Part shown: positions 9,679 to 18,946 of the stretch, piece by piece
Layout: each line of letters opens with the position of its first letter
How positions within the stretch are numbered: the first letter of the stretch is position 1
Assembly (NCBI GenBank): GCA_000824805.1
Contig: CCNA01000012.1
Coordinates: 124,001-188,000 of the forward strand
Source: Mesorhizobium sp. SOD10
Lineage (GTDB): Bacteria; Pseudomonadota; Alphaproteobacteria; Rhizobiales; Rhizobiaceae
DNA: 64,000 nucleotides
Direction of reading: 5' to 3'
The notes under the pieces: generated by a model
The model's database searches: none
What the model saw: only the letters and a program-made list of their open reading frames with translations
Told to the model about the DNA's origin: nothing
Program-made: the position numbers and the translations under genes

Positions 9679-10589
9679 GCAGCGCCGCCCGCATCGAAGC
9701 CTTCCTCGAAATGATGAGCGCCGAGCGGGGCGCGGCCGAAAACACGCTTTCGTCCTACCGCCGCGACCTGGAGGACGCTTCCGAGGCGATCGAAGGCGGG
9801 CTTGCCGGCGCGGGATCGGCCGACATCCGCGCCTATCTCGACGACATTGCAGCGCGGGGCTTCGCGCCGACCTCGCAAGCGCGCAAATTGTCGGCGATCC
9901 GGCAGTTCTTCAAATTCCTCTACGCCGAAGGCCTGCGCGGCGATGACCCGACCGGCACACTGGACAGCCCACGCAAGGGCCGGCCGTTGCCGAAGACAAT
10001 GAGCGAGGTCGAGACCGGCCGCCTGCTCGACCGGGCGGCGCAGGAGGCGGCCGAAGCCGGACCGGATGGCGACCGGTTGGCGGCGTTGCGCCTGCACGCG
10101 CTGGTCGAGGTGCTTTACGCCACCGGGCTGCGCGTGTCGGAGCTGGTCGGACTGCCGGTGACGGTGGCGCTGCGCGACGACCGTTTCTTCATGGTGCGCG
10201 GCAAGGGCGACAAGGAACGCATGGTGCCGCTCTCGGCCAAGGCGCGCGCCGCCATGCGCGCCTGGCTTGCGGCCAGGGCCAGGCGGCCGGCCTTCGCCGA
10301 GAGTCCGTTCCTGTTTCCGGCCTCTTCCGACAGCGGCCATCTCTCGCGGCAGGTTTTCGCCCGCGATCTCAAGGGCTTGGCCGCGCGGTCGGGGATAGCT
10401 GCAGCCAAGATCTCGCCGCATGTGCTTCGCCATGCTTTTGCCAGTCATCTGCTGCAGAACGGCGCCGATCTCAGAGCCGTTCAGCAACTGCTCGGCCATG
10501 CCGATATCTCGACCACTCAGATCTACACCCACGTGCTGGAGGAGCGGCTGGTGCGGCTGGTCAACGATCATCATCCGCTTGCCGACTAG
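9675..10589 (+). CDS. xerD: Tyrosine recombinase XerD
   Basis: 304 residues, usual Xer length. The N-terminal SAM-like domain begins [15 protein letters not shown]; the catalytic residues are visible as [12 protein letters not shown] (Arg), [11 protein letters not shown] (Lys), [12 protein letters not shown] (His-x2-Arg), [15 protein letters not shown] (His and nucleophile Tyr). XerD acts with XerC and FtsK at dif to resolve chromosome dimers. The chosen ATG at 9675 overlaps the stop of the small upstream gene; the open frame extends upstream to 9297 but lacks XerD similarity there. XerC versus XerD is decided from the neighbourhood (accA downstream is typical of xerD in rhizobia), so the paralogue name is slightly less sure than the family. 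Confidence 0.93.
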   Translation: MSSAARIEAFLEMMSAERGAAENTLSSYRRDLEDASEAIEGGLAGAGSADIRAYLDDIAARGFAPTSQARKLSAIRQFFKFLYAEGLRGDDPTGTLDSPRKGRPLPKTMSEVETGRLLDRAAQEAAEAGPDGDRLAALRLHALVEVLYATGLRVSELVGLPVTVALRDDRFFMVRGKGDKERMVPLSAKARAAMRAWLAARARRPAFAESPFLFPASSDSGHLSRQVFARDLKGLAARSGIAAAKISPHVLRHAFASHLLQNGADLRAVQQLLGHADISTTQIYTHVLEERLVRLVNDHHPLAD

Positions 10590-10689
10590 GCCTCATATCG
10601 CTATGTGAGGGCGACGTTCCCCCGCCCGGAGCCGGCATTTCAGCGGTTCCGCCAGCCATTTGCCTTCCGACGGATCGGTCCGCTCAAGC

Positions 10690-11640
10690 ATGTACAACTA
10701 CCTCGACTTCGAAAAGCCGGTGCAGGATCTGGAGCTCAAGATCCTTGAGCTGAAGAAGCTTGCCGAGAACGGCGAGGCGGTCGATGTCGGCGAAGAGATC
10801 AGCAGGCTGGAAAAGCGCTCGCGCGACGCGTTGCGCGACCTCTATAAGGCGCTGACCCCCTGGCAGAAGGTGCAGGTCGCGCGCCATCCAGACCGCCCGC
10901 ATTGCGTCGACTACATCAAAGGGCTCTTCACCGATTTCACGCCTTTGGCCGGCGACCGCAATTTCGGCGACGACCAGGCGATCGTCGGCGGCTTCGCCCG
11001 CTTCCGCGGCGAACCGGTAGCCGTCATCGGCCAGGAGAAGGGCTCCGACACGGCAAGCCGCATCAAGCACAATTTCGGTTCGGTGCGGCCGGAGGGCTAT
11101 CGCAAGGCGGTGCGCCTGATGGAGCTGGCCGACCGGTTCAATATCCCGCTTTTGACGCTGGTCGACACGGCCGGTGCCTATCCCGGCGTCGGCGCCGAGG
11201 AGCGCGGACAGGCCGAGGCGATCGCGCGTTCGACCTCGGCCTGCCTTTCGCTGAAGGTGCCGTCGATCTCGGTGGTTATCGGCGAAGGCGGCTCCGGCGG
11301 CGCCATCGCGATCGCCACCGCCAATCGCGTCTACATGCTGGAGCACGCCATCTATTCGGTGATCTCGCCCGAGGGCGCGGCGTCGATCCTGTGGCGGGAC
11401 ACCACCCGCTCGAAGGACGCGGCGACGAACATGAAGATCACCGCGCAGGATCTTCTCGAGATGAAGATCATCGACGCCATCATCCCCGAACCGATCGGCG
11501 GCGCCCAGCGCGCGCCGGAAACGGTGATTGCCTCCACAGGCGATCTTATCGCCCGGACGATGAAGGATTTTGCCGGCGCCAATACCGATTTCCGCGAGCA
11601 GCGCCGCGAGAAATACCTGGCGATGGGCCGCAGTCTCTGA
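10690..11640 (+). CDS. accA: Acetyl-CoA carboxylase carboxyltransferase subunit alpha
   Basis: 316 residues, standard for AccA. With AccD it transfers the carboxyl group from carboxybiotin to acetyl-CoA, giving malonyl-CoA for fatty-acid synthesis. Recognisable segments are [12 protein letters not shown] at the start, [47 protein letters not shown] and [11 protein letters not shown]. An upstream in-frame start at 10660 is unlikely because AccA proteins begin with MYNYLDFE in relatives. It follows xerD by about 100 bp in the same direction. Confidence 0.97.
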   Translation: MYNYLDFEKPVQDLELKILELKKLAENGEAVDVGEEISRLEKRSRDALRDLYKALTPWQKVQVARHPDRPHCVDYIKGLFTDFTPLAGDRNFGDDQAIVGGFARFRGEPVAVIGQEKGSDTASRIKHNFGSVRPEGYRKAVRLMELADRFNIPLLTLVDTAGAYPGVGAEERGQAEAIARSTSACLSLKVPSISVVIGEGGSGGAIAIATANRVYMLEHAIYSVISPEGAASILWRDTTRSKDAATNMKITAQDLLEMKIIDAIIPEPIGGAQRAPETVIASTGDLIARTMKDFAGANTDFREQRREKYLAMGRSL

Positions 11641-11671
11641 CCCTCCAAGCGTTCAACTATGGCCAAGATGA

Positions 11672-11692
11672 GCATTTTTGCCACAAAAATGC
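11672..11692. terminator. Possible hairpin after accA
   Basis: GCATTTTT and AAAAATGC form a perfect 8-bp AT-rich stem with a 5-base loop, about 30 bp after the accA stop. There is no clean T-run after the stem, so it may be a weak terminator or an mRNA 3-prime stabiliser. Confidence 0.35.
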
Positions 11693-11850
11693 CGCCGGAT
11701 TCGGCTCAATGGGATTTGCCGTGAGGGGTTTGCGAAGGCTTGCGGTAAGGAATTTTCAAGGTTAACGGGCTTACGGTCCACTGGTGTTCAGCCTGCGGGC
11801 CCGGCCATGCCGAGAGCTGTTGGCCCGAGAGAAGAGACGTAGCCGCATCG

Positions 11851-13146
11851 ATGTTTGCTAAGCTTGCCCGCACCGGAGTCCTGATCGCCGCCATCGGCGT
11901 CGCCGGCTGCAACGATTCCTCGATGAAGGATTTCGCGCCGGAGGCCAACAAGCCGCTGCCGGACAAAATCCTGGCCGACATGAAGGCCAAGGGCATGGTG
12001 CGCACCTCCTCGGTGATGGCCCGCATCTTCAAGGAGGAAGGCAAACTCGAGATCTGGAAGGCCAAGACCAATGGCCGCTACGATCTCGTCGCCACCTACG
12101 ACATCTGCAAATGGTCGGGCAAGCTCGGCCCCAAATACACCGAGGGTGACCGCCAGGCGCCGGAAGGCTTCTACACGGTTCGTCCTTCGCAGATGAATCC
12201 GCGCTCGCACTACCATTTGTCCTTCAACATCGGCTTCCCCAACGCCTATGACCGCGCCAACGGCCGTACCGGCCAGAACCTGATGGTGCACGGCGCCTGC
12301 TCGTCATCCGGCTGCTATTCGATGACCGACGCGCAGATCGAGCAGATCTACGCCTTCGGCCGCGACGCCTTCGAGGGTGGCCAGACGGAGTTCCAGATCC
12401 AGGCCTTTCCGTTTCGCATGACCGCCGCCAACATGGCGCGCTACCGCAACGACCCGAACTACGAGTTCTGGAAGATGCTGAAGGTCGGCTACGACAATTT
12501 CGAGATCACCAAGGTGCCGCCGAAGGTCGACGTCTGCGAGAAGCGCTACGTCTTCAACCAGGTGGCGCCGGAGGGCACGACCTTCGATCCGACCGGCCCC
12601 TGCCCCGCGACGACGCAGCCTGACTCGCTGAAAACGGCCTATGCCGACTACGAAAAGCGCTACGACGCGGCCTTCAAGGCAGCTGTCAATTCCAGCACGC
12701 CGCCGCCGAAGCCGACCATTGCCGGCATCAAGGAAGCCAGCCTCGTTTCCGACTGGTCGAAGCGCCGGGCCCGCGGCGAGCGCGTGCCGATCGAACCGCC
12801 GTCGATGAACGCCGACGGCTCGGTGACCGAGACGACCCGCATGGGCCGTATCGATTCCCCGCTTGGCCGCAAGATGGCCGCCCTCGACGCGGAGAAGGAA
12901 GCCAAGCGCAAGGCCGAGGAGCAGCGTCTGGCGGCGATCGCGGCGGCCAAGGCCGCCAAGGAACAGGCCAAAGCGCAGGCCCTGGCCGAGAAGGAAGCCG
13001 CCAAGCAAGCGGCGCAGCAGCCGGTCGTCACGGCCGGAGTCGAAGCCGCGCCCGCCCAGCCGGCGCAGGAAGTGCAGGCCGCCGACGCCGATCAGGGCAC
13101 CGTGTCGAAGCTGAAGAAGAAGCTGCTCGGCATGTTCGGCGGCTGA
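11851..13146 (+). CDS. L,D-transpeptidase (YafK type) lipoprotein with coiled-coil tail
   Basis: 431 residues. The N terminus has a lipobox (LIAAIGVAGC), so Cys21 is probably lipidated and the protein is in the periplasm. The YkuD-like catalytic motif is LMVHGACSSSGCYSM at about residues 143-157, where HG and the SGC cysteine mark a cysteine transpeptidase of peptidoglycan. Residues about 335-400 are rich in Ala, Lys, Glu and Gln and should form a helix or coiled coil. The C terminus ends KKLLGMFGG. The YafK/DpaA subgroup is known in E. coli for detaching Braun lipoprotein from peptidoglycan; whether this protein attaches or detaches is unknown. Confidence 0.88.
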   Translation: MFAKLARTGVLIAAIGVAGCNDSSMKDFAPEANKPLPDKILADMKAKGMVRTSSVMARIFKEEGKLEIWKAKTNGRYDLVATYDICKWSGKLGPKYTEGDRQAPEGFYTVRPSQMNPRSHYHLSFNIGFPNAYDRANGRTGQNLMVHGACSSSGCYSMTDAQIEQIYAFGRDAFEGGQTEFQIQAFPFRMTAANMARYRNDPNYEFWKMLKVGYDNFEITKVPPKVDVCEKRYVFNQVAPEGTTFDPTGPCPATTQPDSLKTAYADYEKRYDAAFKAAVNSSTPPPKPTIAGIKEASLVSDWSKRRARGERVPIEPPSMNADGSVTETTRMGRIDSPLGRKMAALDAEKEAKRKAEEQRLAAIAAAKAAKEQAKAQALAEKEAAKQAAQQPVVTAGVEAAPAQPAQEVQAADADQGTVSKLKKKLLGMFGG

Positions 13147-13212
13147 GACCTTTATGCGTGCCGCCCAAAACATGCCCTCGGGCATTGACCTAAGGCGGTT
13201 TGGGATCAGGAC

Positions 13213-13464
13213 ATGCCTGGACAAAAGGCGAAGCCGCCGGCCATCTACGATCTCAAGGGGCTGAACTGCCCGCTGCCGGTGCTGAAAGCCCGCAAGCGGC
13301 TTGCTGCAATGCGGCCCGGCGGCCGGCTTTGGCTGGAAACCACCGATCCGCTCGCGGTCATCGATATCCCCGCCTTCTGCGCCGATGCCGGTCACCAGTT
13401 GATCGAGACGGCCGCGGTGACGGGCGGCCATCGTTTCTTGGTCGAGCGCGGCAGCGCGGCCTGA
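13213..13464 (+). CDS. TusA-family sulfurtransferase
   Basis: 83 residues. YDLKGLNCPLPVLKARKRL carries the Cys-Pro-x-Pro active site of the TusA/SirA family at about residues 19-22. TusA relays sulfur as a protein persulfide to tRNA thiolation, molybdenum cofactor or sulfur oxidation systems; the partner here is not evident. The 252-base gene is short but has typical codon bias. It ends 18 bp before the convergent CobW gene stop. Confidence 0.9.
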   Translation: MPGQKAKPPAIYDLKGLNCPLPVLKARKRLAAMRPGGRLWLETTDPLAVIDIPAFCADAGHQLIETAAVTGGHRFLVERGSAA

Positions 13465-13482
13465 GCCGGCGTCGTTTTCGGC

Positions 13483-14589
13483 CTACAACCCGGCTATTGC
13501 CAGCGGATTGGCTTCGAGTGCCGCCCGGTCCGGCGTGTCGATTGACGGCTTGTTGGTGAAGGCGGCGAACAGCCGCTGGATGTAATCGTCCGGCATGTCG
13601 AGCGTGATCAGCACCAGCCTGGTGCCGCGCTGGCCGTCCGGCCAGGCCGGCAGCCTCGCCGGCGGATGCAGGATCTTCTGCACGCCGTGGATGACCAGCG
13701 GCCGCGACGGGTCCTCCGCGAGCTCGATGACGCCCTTCATGCGCAAGAGCTTTTCGCCATGCGTCGAGCGCAGAAGATCGAAGAACATCTCGATCGCCGA
13801 GAACGGCACCGGGCCGTCATGGACGAGCGAGTGCGTGCGCACCCGGGTGTCGTGGCGATGCTCGTGATGGTGGTGATCATGATCGCCGTCATTGTGGTGG
13901 TGATCATGATCATGCGCCGCCTCTTCACCAAGCCAGCGCCGCACGTCGGCGGACTTGGTCTGAGGGTCATAGAGACCGCAATTGAACAGCGCCGCGGCGC
14001 CCGTGCCGGCCTCGTTGACGTCGAGCAGGAGGGCGCCCGGATTGATCTGCCTCAGCCTCGCCCGCAACGCCTCGACCTCGGCCGCGTCGGCAAGGTCGGT
14101 CTTGGTCAGCACGATGCGGTCGGCCACCGCCGCCTGTTTCACCGCCTCGACATGGGCATCGAGGGTTGCCTGGCCATTGACGGCGTCGACCAGCGTGATG
14201 ACGCCGTCGAGCCGGAAAGCCTGCACCAGCGCCGGGTGCGCCATGATCGACTGCAGCACCGGCGCCGGATCGGCCAAGCCTGTCGTCTCGACGACGACAC
14301 GGGCCAGTTTCGCGATACGGCCGGTCTGCAGCCGGTCGACGAGATCGGCGAGTGTGTCGACGAGGTCGCCGCGCACCGTGCAGCACAGGCAGCCGTCGGA
14401 AAGCTGGATGATGCCGTCGGACGCCTGCTCGACCAAAAGATGGTCGATCGGCACCTCGCCGAACTCGTTGATGATCACCGCCGTGTCGGCAAGGGCCGGG
14501 TCCTTGAGCAGCCGATTGAGCAGCGTCGTCTTGCCGGCGCCGAGAAAACCGGTGAGCACCGAAACGGGAATGGGAAAGCTGCTCCCCAT
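13483..14589 (-). CDS. CobW/COG0523 GTPase metallochaperone with His-rich loop
   Basis: 368 residues. GTPase motifs: VLTGFLGAGKTTLLN (P-loop) at about residues 8-22, the metal-binding CLCC in SDGCLCCTVRGDL, and LTKTDL in place of NKxD. A long His/Asp loop (about residues 220-246) separates the GTPase and CobW C-terminal domains and should bind Zn, Co or Ni. The family delivers metal to client enzymes. ATG 14589 is chosen; a TTG at 14601 overlapping the previous stop is the alternative and would add four residues. It follows the D-Ala-D-Ala carboxypeptidase gene by eight bases. No Zur-type site was recognised. Confidence 0.9.
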   Translation of the reverse strand: MGSSFPIPVSVLTGFLGAGKTTLLNRLLKDPALADTAVIINEFGEVPIDHLLVEQASDGIIQLSDGCLCCTVRGDLVDTLADLVDRLQTGRIAKLARVVVETTGLADPAPVLQSIMAHPALVQAFRLDGVITLVDAVNGQATLDAHVEAVKQAAVADRIVLTKTDLADAAEVEALRARLRQINPGALLLDVNEAGTGAAALFNCGLYDPQTKSADVRRWLGEEAAHDHDHHHNDGDHDHHHHEHRHDTRVRTHSLVHDGPVPFSAIEMFFDLLRSTHGEKLLRMKGVIELAEDPSRPLVIHGVQKILHPPARLPAWPDGQRGTRLVLITLDMPDDYIQRLFAAFTNKPSIDTPDRAALEANPLAIAGL

Positions 14590-14597
14590 GACGTAGC

Positions 14598-15761
14598 TCA
14601 ATTGGCCTTGGCTGGTTGGTCGCCCTGCGCCCCTGCGGCGGCGGTTGCGACCGGCTCGGCGCCGGCCGGCGCCGGCCTGTCTGGCCGCCAGCTCGGCAGC
14701 GGCACATCGGCATAGTTCTGATCGGCCTGATCGACGAACGCCTTGGGCGCCGGCCCTGTGGCGCCACCCAGGCCGACGGCGATGAGCGTCGGGTGCTCAA
14801 GCTTTACCTGGTACGGCGATTTCGGCTTGCCCTTGGCCGCGACCTCGGGAGCAGCCTCGGACTGCTCCTCCTTCGGCTTCTTCTTGCAGATCTCGTCATG
14901 CATGTCGTTGGGCGACAGCGTGTCGCCATAGGGCTTGAGCATCGCAAGCGTGGTCGAAGTGGCGGCGGGCATGTCGAAACCCTTGTCGAGCAGCTTTGCC
15001 GCCGCTTCGGCGCGGCTAATCGCCGATCTCTCGCCCAGCACAACGGCCACCAGGGTGCGCCCGTTGCGCGTTGCCGAGCCGATCATGTTGAAGCCCGACG
15101 AGCAGACGAAACCGGTCTTCATGCCGTCGGCGCCCGGATAGCGCCCGATCAGCAGGTTGTAATTCGGGAGCGCCTTCTTGCCGACGGCGAGGCCTTCGAT
15201 CGAGAACCACGGGGCATATTGCGGAAAATCATTGCGCAGCGCCGTCACCAGCACCGCCAGGTCGCGGGCGGTCGTATACTGCTCGGGCGAGAAAAGCCCG
15301 TTCGGGTTGACGAAATGCGTGCCGACCATGCCGAGCCGCGCCGCCTCGGCGTTCATGCGGTCGGCGAAGGCGGCCTGCGATCCGCCGATATTCTCGCCGA
15401 CGGCCATGGCGATGTCGTTGGCCGACTTGACCAGCATCATCTTCAGCGCATTGTCGAGCCGCATCACCGAGCCGGGCTTGAAACCCATCTTGCTCGGCGG
15501 CTCGCCGGCCGAATGCTTCGTGACCTTGATCGGCGAATCGAGCGCTACCTCGCCGGCCTGGATCGCGCGAAAGGCGACATAGGCCGTCATCAGCTTGCTG
15601 AGAGAGGCCGGATACCAGCGCTTGAACGCGTCCTGATGCTCCAGAATGGACCCGCTTTTGAGGTCGAAAAGCACGACCGGGTTGGCTCGAGCCGCGCCGG
15701 CAAAGGCCGCAATCGCCAGCGCGCCTGCCAGCAACAGGTTGAGGAAATGCCTTTGCCGCAT
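14598..15761 (-). CDS. D-alanyl-D-alanine carboxypeptidase (PBP5/6 family)
   Basis: 387 residues with a signal peptide (MRQRHFLNLLLAGALAIAAF to ARANP). Penicillin-binding-protein motifs are in order: PASLSKLM (SxxK) near residue 48, KSANDIA (SxN) near 118, and GMKTGF (KTG) near 213. It trims the terminal D-Ala of peptidoglycan pentapeptides in the periplasm. The C-terminal 90 residues are Pro/Ala/Lys-rich and end GDQPAKAN, without an evident amphipathic membrane anchor. The ATG at 15761 is chosen because the signal peptide starts there; upstream residues to 15833 look like leader. Cotranscribed with the CobW gene. Confidence 0.93.
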   Translation of the reverse strand: MRQRHFLNLLLAGALAIAAFAGAARANPVVLFDLKSGSILEHQDAFKRWYPASLSKLMTAYVAFRAIQAGEVALDSPIKVTKHSAGEPPSKMGFKPGSVMRLDNALKMMLVKSANDIAMAVGENIGGSQAAFADRMNAEAARLGMVGTHFVNPNGLFSPEQYTTARDLAVLVTALRNDFPQYAPWFSIEGLAVGKKALPNYNLLIGRYPGADGMKTGFVCSSGFNMIGSATRNGRTLVAVVLGERSAISRAEAAAKLLDKGFDMPAATSTTLAMLKPYGDTLSPNDMHDEICKKKPKEEQSEAAPEVAAKGKPKSPYQVKLEHPTLIAVGLGGATGPAPKAFVDQADQNYADVPLPSWRPDRPAPAGAEPVATAAAGAQGDQPAKAN

Positions 15762-15991
15762 GATCAAATCCGAAATCGCCTCTTGCCGTAATCGCCACTG
15801 GCTCCGTAAGATTTCGTTACTCATCGCCAGCATAATGCGGGCCGACCCTCGCCCCGGACCGCATTGTTGCGGTGCTATTTACCCTATGTGTCGCCAAAAT
15901 GGCAAAGTGCTAGACATCACAATTGACAATCACGATTGCTGAGCATCGGCTCTGAACGACTGCCGCCAATCAATCAAGAGATGGAACGATC

Positions 15992-17155
15992 ATGCCGATT
16001 CTGAACCGAGCCGCGCAAATGCAGGAAGAAGTCGCCGGCTGGCGACGGCATCTGCACCAGACACCGGAGCTGAATTTCGACGTGTTCCAGACCGCCGCCT
16101 TCGTCACTGAGAAGCTGAAGGCCTTCGGCTGCGACGACGTGGTGACGGGGCTGGGCAAGACCGGCGTCGTCGGCATCATCCGCGGCCGCAAGGGCGATGG
16201 CCCGACGATCGGGCTGCGCGCCGACATGGACGCGCTGCCGATCGACGAGATCACCGGCAAGCCTTGGGCCTCGACCGTGCGCGGCAAGATGCATGCCTGT
16301 GGCCATGACGGCCATACCGCGATGCTCTTGGGCGCCGCCAAATATCTTGCCGAGACGCGCAACTTCGCCGGCACCGTGGCCGTGATCTTCCAGCCGGCCG
16401 AGGAAGGCGGCGGCGGCGGCAACGAGATGGTCAAGGACGGCATGATGGAGCGTTTCGGCATCGAGAAAGTGTTCGGCATGCACAATATGCCGGGCCTGCC
16501 GGTCGGCCAGTTCGCCATCAAGCCCGGCCCGATCATGGCCGCGACGGCCGAATTCACCATCACCGTCAGGGGCCGCGGCGGCCACGCCGCGATGCCGCAC
16601 GGCACGATCGACCCGATCGTCATCGCCAGCCAGTTGGTCGGCGCGCTGCAGACCATCGCCTCGCGCAGCACCGATCCGGTCGAGGCCGTTGTGGTGTCGG
16701 TGACGAAGTTCCACGCCGGCGACGCCTATAACGTCATTCCCGAAAGCGCCGAGATCGCCGGCACCGTGCGCACGCTGAAGAAGGAAGTGGCCAAGAAGTC
16801 GGAAGAGCGCATCCGCGCGCTTTGCGCCGGCCTCGCCGCGGCCTTCGGCGCCACCATCGACGTCGATTACGACGCCAATTATCCCGTCACCTTCAACCAT
16901 GCCGAGGAAACCGCGTTTGCGGGCGATGTCGCCGCCGACATCGCCGGCGACAGCCATGTCCACCGCGCCATCCAGCCGGTGATGGGCGGCGAGGATTTCT
17001 CCTATATGCTGGAAGCCCGTCCCGGCGCCTTCATCTTCATCGGCAACGGCGACTCGGCCGGCCTGCATCACCCGGCCTACGACTTCAACGACGAGGTCAT
17101 TCCGCACGGCATGAGCTACTGGGTGAAGCTGGCCGAAACCGCGCTGGCCGCCTGA
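15992..17155 (+). CDS. M20-family amidohydrolase (hippurate hydrolase/aminoacylase type)
   Basis: 387 residues, the M20D length. Metal ligands are visible in GLRADMDALPI, MHACGHDGHTAMLLGA and FQPAEEGGGGG; the dimerisation domain starts around GPIMAATAEFTITVRGRGGHAAMPHG; the last His is in LHHPAYDFND. Enzymes of this group cleave N-acyl amino acids, hippurate or IAA-amino acid conjugates in the cytoplasm; the substrate cannot be distinguished here. It diverges from the carboxypeptidase gene and is monocistronic in appearance. Confidence 0.9.
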   Translation: MPILNRAAQMQEEVAGWRRHLHQTPELNFDVFQTAAFVTEKLKAFGCDDVVTGLGKTGVVGIIRGRKGDGPTIGLRADMDALPIDEITGKPWASTVRGKMHACGHDGHTAMLLGAAKYLAETRNFAGTVAVIFQPAEEGGGGGNEMVKDGMMERFGIEKVFGMHNMPGLPVGQFAIKPGPIMAATAEFTITVRGRGGHAAMPHGTIDPIVIASQLVGALQTIASRSTDPVEAVVVSVTKFHAGDAYNVIPESAEIAGTVRTLKKEVAKKSEERIRALCAGLAAAFGATIDVDYDANYPVTFNHAEETAFAGDVAADIAGDSHVHRAIQPVMGGEDFSYMLEARPGAFIFIGNGDSAGLHHPAYDFNDEVIPHGMSYWVKLAETALAA

Positions 17156-17281
17156 GCGCCTGCGCGCGAAGGCGGCAAGCGTCCGCCGTACCGCTCGGCC
17201 TTGCCGAGATGAGTTACAGCCTGAGGGGGTCAGCATGCCCCTTGGCGAACCGGCCCGAAGCGTTTATGTGTCGGGCCGCGT

Positions 17282-17358
17282 GGTCCCGTAGCTCAGTAGG
17301 ATAGAGCGGCAGATTCCTAATCTGTAGGTCACAGGTTCGATTCCTGTCGGGATCACCA
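17282..17358 (+). tRNA. tRNA-Arg (anticodon CCT)
   Basis: A 77-base cloverleaf can be drawn: acceptor GGTCCCG pairs with CGGGATC, the D-arm contains AGCTCAGTAGGATAGAGC, the anticodon loop is TTCCTAA with CCT in the middle, and the T-arm is ACAGG-TTCGATT-CCTGT. Discriminator A is followed by an encoded CCA. Anticodon CCT reads AGG arginine codons. No second copy of its 3-prime end was found in the window, so there is no sign of an integrated element. Confidence 0.95.
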
Positions 17359-17401
17359 AATTTTTCAAGGGCTTGGCGAGCAGATCGCCGCACGGCGGGC
17401 G

Positions 17402-18808
17402 TCAGGGCGTTCCCGAACTGAACGGCCCCGAAAGATGGTGCCTCCGCACAAGTGTGGAGAGGCGGTTCGCGTCTTCGGCGAACGCTTCGCCTCCGGAAGC
17501 GATCAATGCCGGTCGTTCCTGCTCCGACGCGGCCAGCACGCGTTCCCAGAACGCGGCGATGGCAGCGCTCGACCGGGCGAGATCGGCAGCCACATTCTTA
17601 TCGTCGGCCAGCGCCGCCAATTGCCGAGGATCGATGCCGCCGATGCCGGGTGCCACCTTCGCTCCCATGTCGACAAAGCCCGGAGGCAGCGACCCTTTCA
17701 GATTGTGGACGCGGTGCTCGGTGATGGCCGCGTAGATCTGATCGACGGCCTGCTTGGCGCCCGCGACGCGGGAGGGATGATCGGTGTCGGCCGCGGCATG
17801 GGGGAGAAGTTCCAGACGCTGGCCATAGGCTTCGACCAGCTTGAGATAGGGCAGCATCGGTCCCGAAACCGCGCCGCCGTCATTGAACAGATCCGCATCG
17901 ATTGCCGCATGGGAAACGCGCCTCGACCCCAACGCGCGCTCCAGCGCCGCAACGTCGACCAACTCCCCGCGGTCATAGTTGATGAGCACGGCGCCGTGGT
18001 TGAGAACCGAAAGCACCTCGTCTCCGATCAGTCCGGCATTGGCGTATCGTTGCCGGCCGGCATCGAAGGCGCCCAGGCCGAGGTGGACCGAAAGCGCGTC
18101 CGCGTCGCGCGCCGCGTCCACCATGGTTGCGGCATAATCGAAGCCTTCCAGCTCGATCCATTTCCGGTGGCGGGGCCGCGCATAAATGGTGACCCGCATG
18201 CCGAAGGCCTGCCCCAACCTGGCGAATTCCCGGCCGATATTGCCATAGCCGATTACCGCCAGTCTTTTGCCTTCGAGCTTCTCGGTCGGGTAATGGCGCA
18301 GGTCCTTTCCCGTATCGAACTGCCCGCCGGCGACCAAGCTGTTGAGCTTGTCCACGGGAAGATCTGGCCTGACTTTCAGCAGCGCCTTCATGGCCATTTG
18401 CGCGGTGGCGCGGCTGTTGATGCCGGGCGTGTTCATCAACGGCGCCTCGCCGCCTTCGCCACTGCCCCCACCCCAGGATGCCGACCCCATATTGCCGGTG
18501 CCGGCGCCGATGCGTACACCGCCGAGGCGAAACCTGGCCTCGGCCGGAATGAAGGTCGCGGCGGCGATGACGGCGTCGTAGCGGCCGTCGCTGGCCTCAG
18601 CCAACAATTCCTCGCGCGTGCTCAATTGCGGTTGGTAGAAGAAATGCAGTCTGCCGGGGTCGAGGACGCCGGCCTTGGCGATGCCTGTCTGGTGGAACAC
18701 GCCACCCTTGGCTTCGATATAGGCCCTGACCTCACTGTGGTCGGGATTGCCGTCCGCGCCAAAGCGCAGCCCGACAAAATCGCAGATCAGAATATTGGCT
18801 GATGTCAT
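17402..18808 (-). CDS. D-isomer-specific 2-hydroxyacid dehydrogenase family protein (long form)
   Basis: 468 residues, clearly longer than the usual 320-400. The Rossmann motif GYGNIGREFARLGQAFGM is near residue 190, the substrate Arg in NYDRGELVD and a late His in LLPHAAADTD match the family. The usual catalytic Glu region (DVFEEEP) reads DADLFNDGG, so the Glu may be missing or shifted. An N-terminal insert rich in Gly and Ser (GTGNMGSASWGGGSGEGGE) precedes MNTPGINSRATAQMA. It could be a phosphoglycerate dehydrogenase relative; the true substrate is unknown. A GGAACGACGCGTC leader with GGA lies before the ATG. Confidence 0.78.
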   Translation of the reverse strand: MTSANILICDFVGLRFGADGNPDHSEVRAYIEAKGGVFHQTGIAKAGVLDPGRLHFFYQPQLSTREELLAEASDGRYDAVIAAATFIPAEARFRLGGVRIGAGTGNMGSASWGGGSGEGGEAPLMNTPGINSRATAQMAMKALLKVRPDLPVDKLNSLVAGGQFDTGKDLRHYPTEKLEGKRLAVIGYGNIGREFARLGQAFGMRVTIYARPRHRKWIELEGFDYAATMVDAARDADALSVHLGLGAFDAGRQRYANAGLIGDEVLSVLNHGAVLINYDRGELVDVAALERALGSRRVSHAAIDADLFNDGGAVSGPMLPYLKLVEAYGQRLELLPHAAADTDHPSRVAGAKQAVDQIYAAITEHRVHNLKGSLPPGFVDMGAKVAPGIGGIDPRQLAALADDKNVAADLARSSAAIAAFWERVLAASEQERPALIASGGEAFAEDANRLSTLVRRHHLSGPFSSGTP

Positions 18809-18946
18809 GACGCGTCGTTCCCTGCAGCTGTCTCCAGCTACTCCAATCCGTTATTGGATGGACCGACGCGAAGCGGCATATACGGGTCGCAAGCGAGAGA
18901 TCTGCCCTGAGAAAGCCAGAATCGTGGTCAGATGGCTCGGCCGCGG

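Noticed and set aside
17282..17358. Integration site for an island at tRNA-Arg
   Set aside because: No repeat of the tRNA end and no integrase gene were seen nearby; xerD is a core gene.
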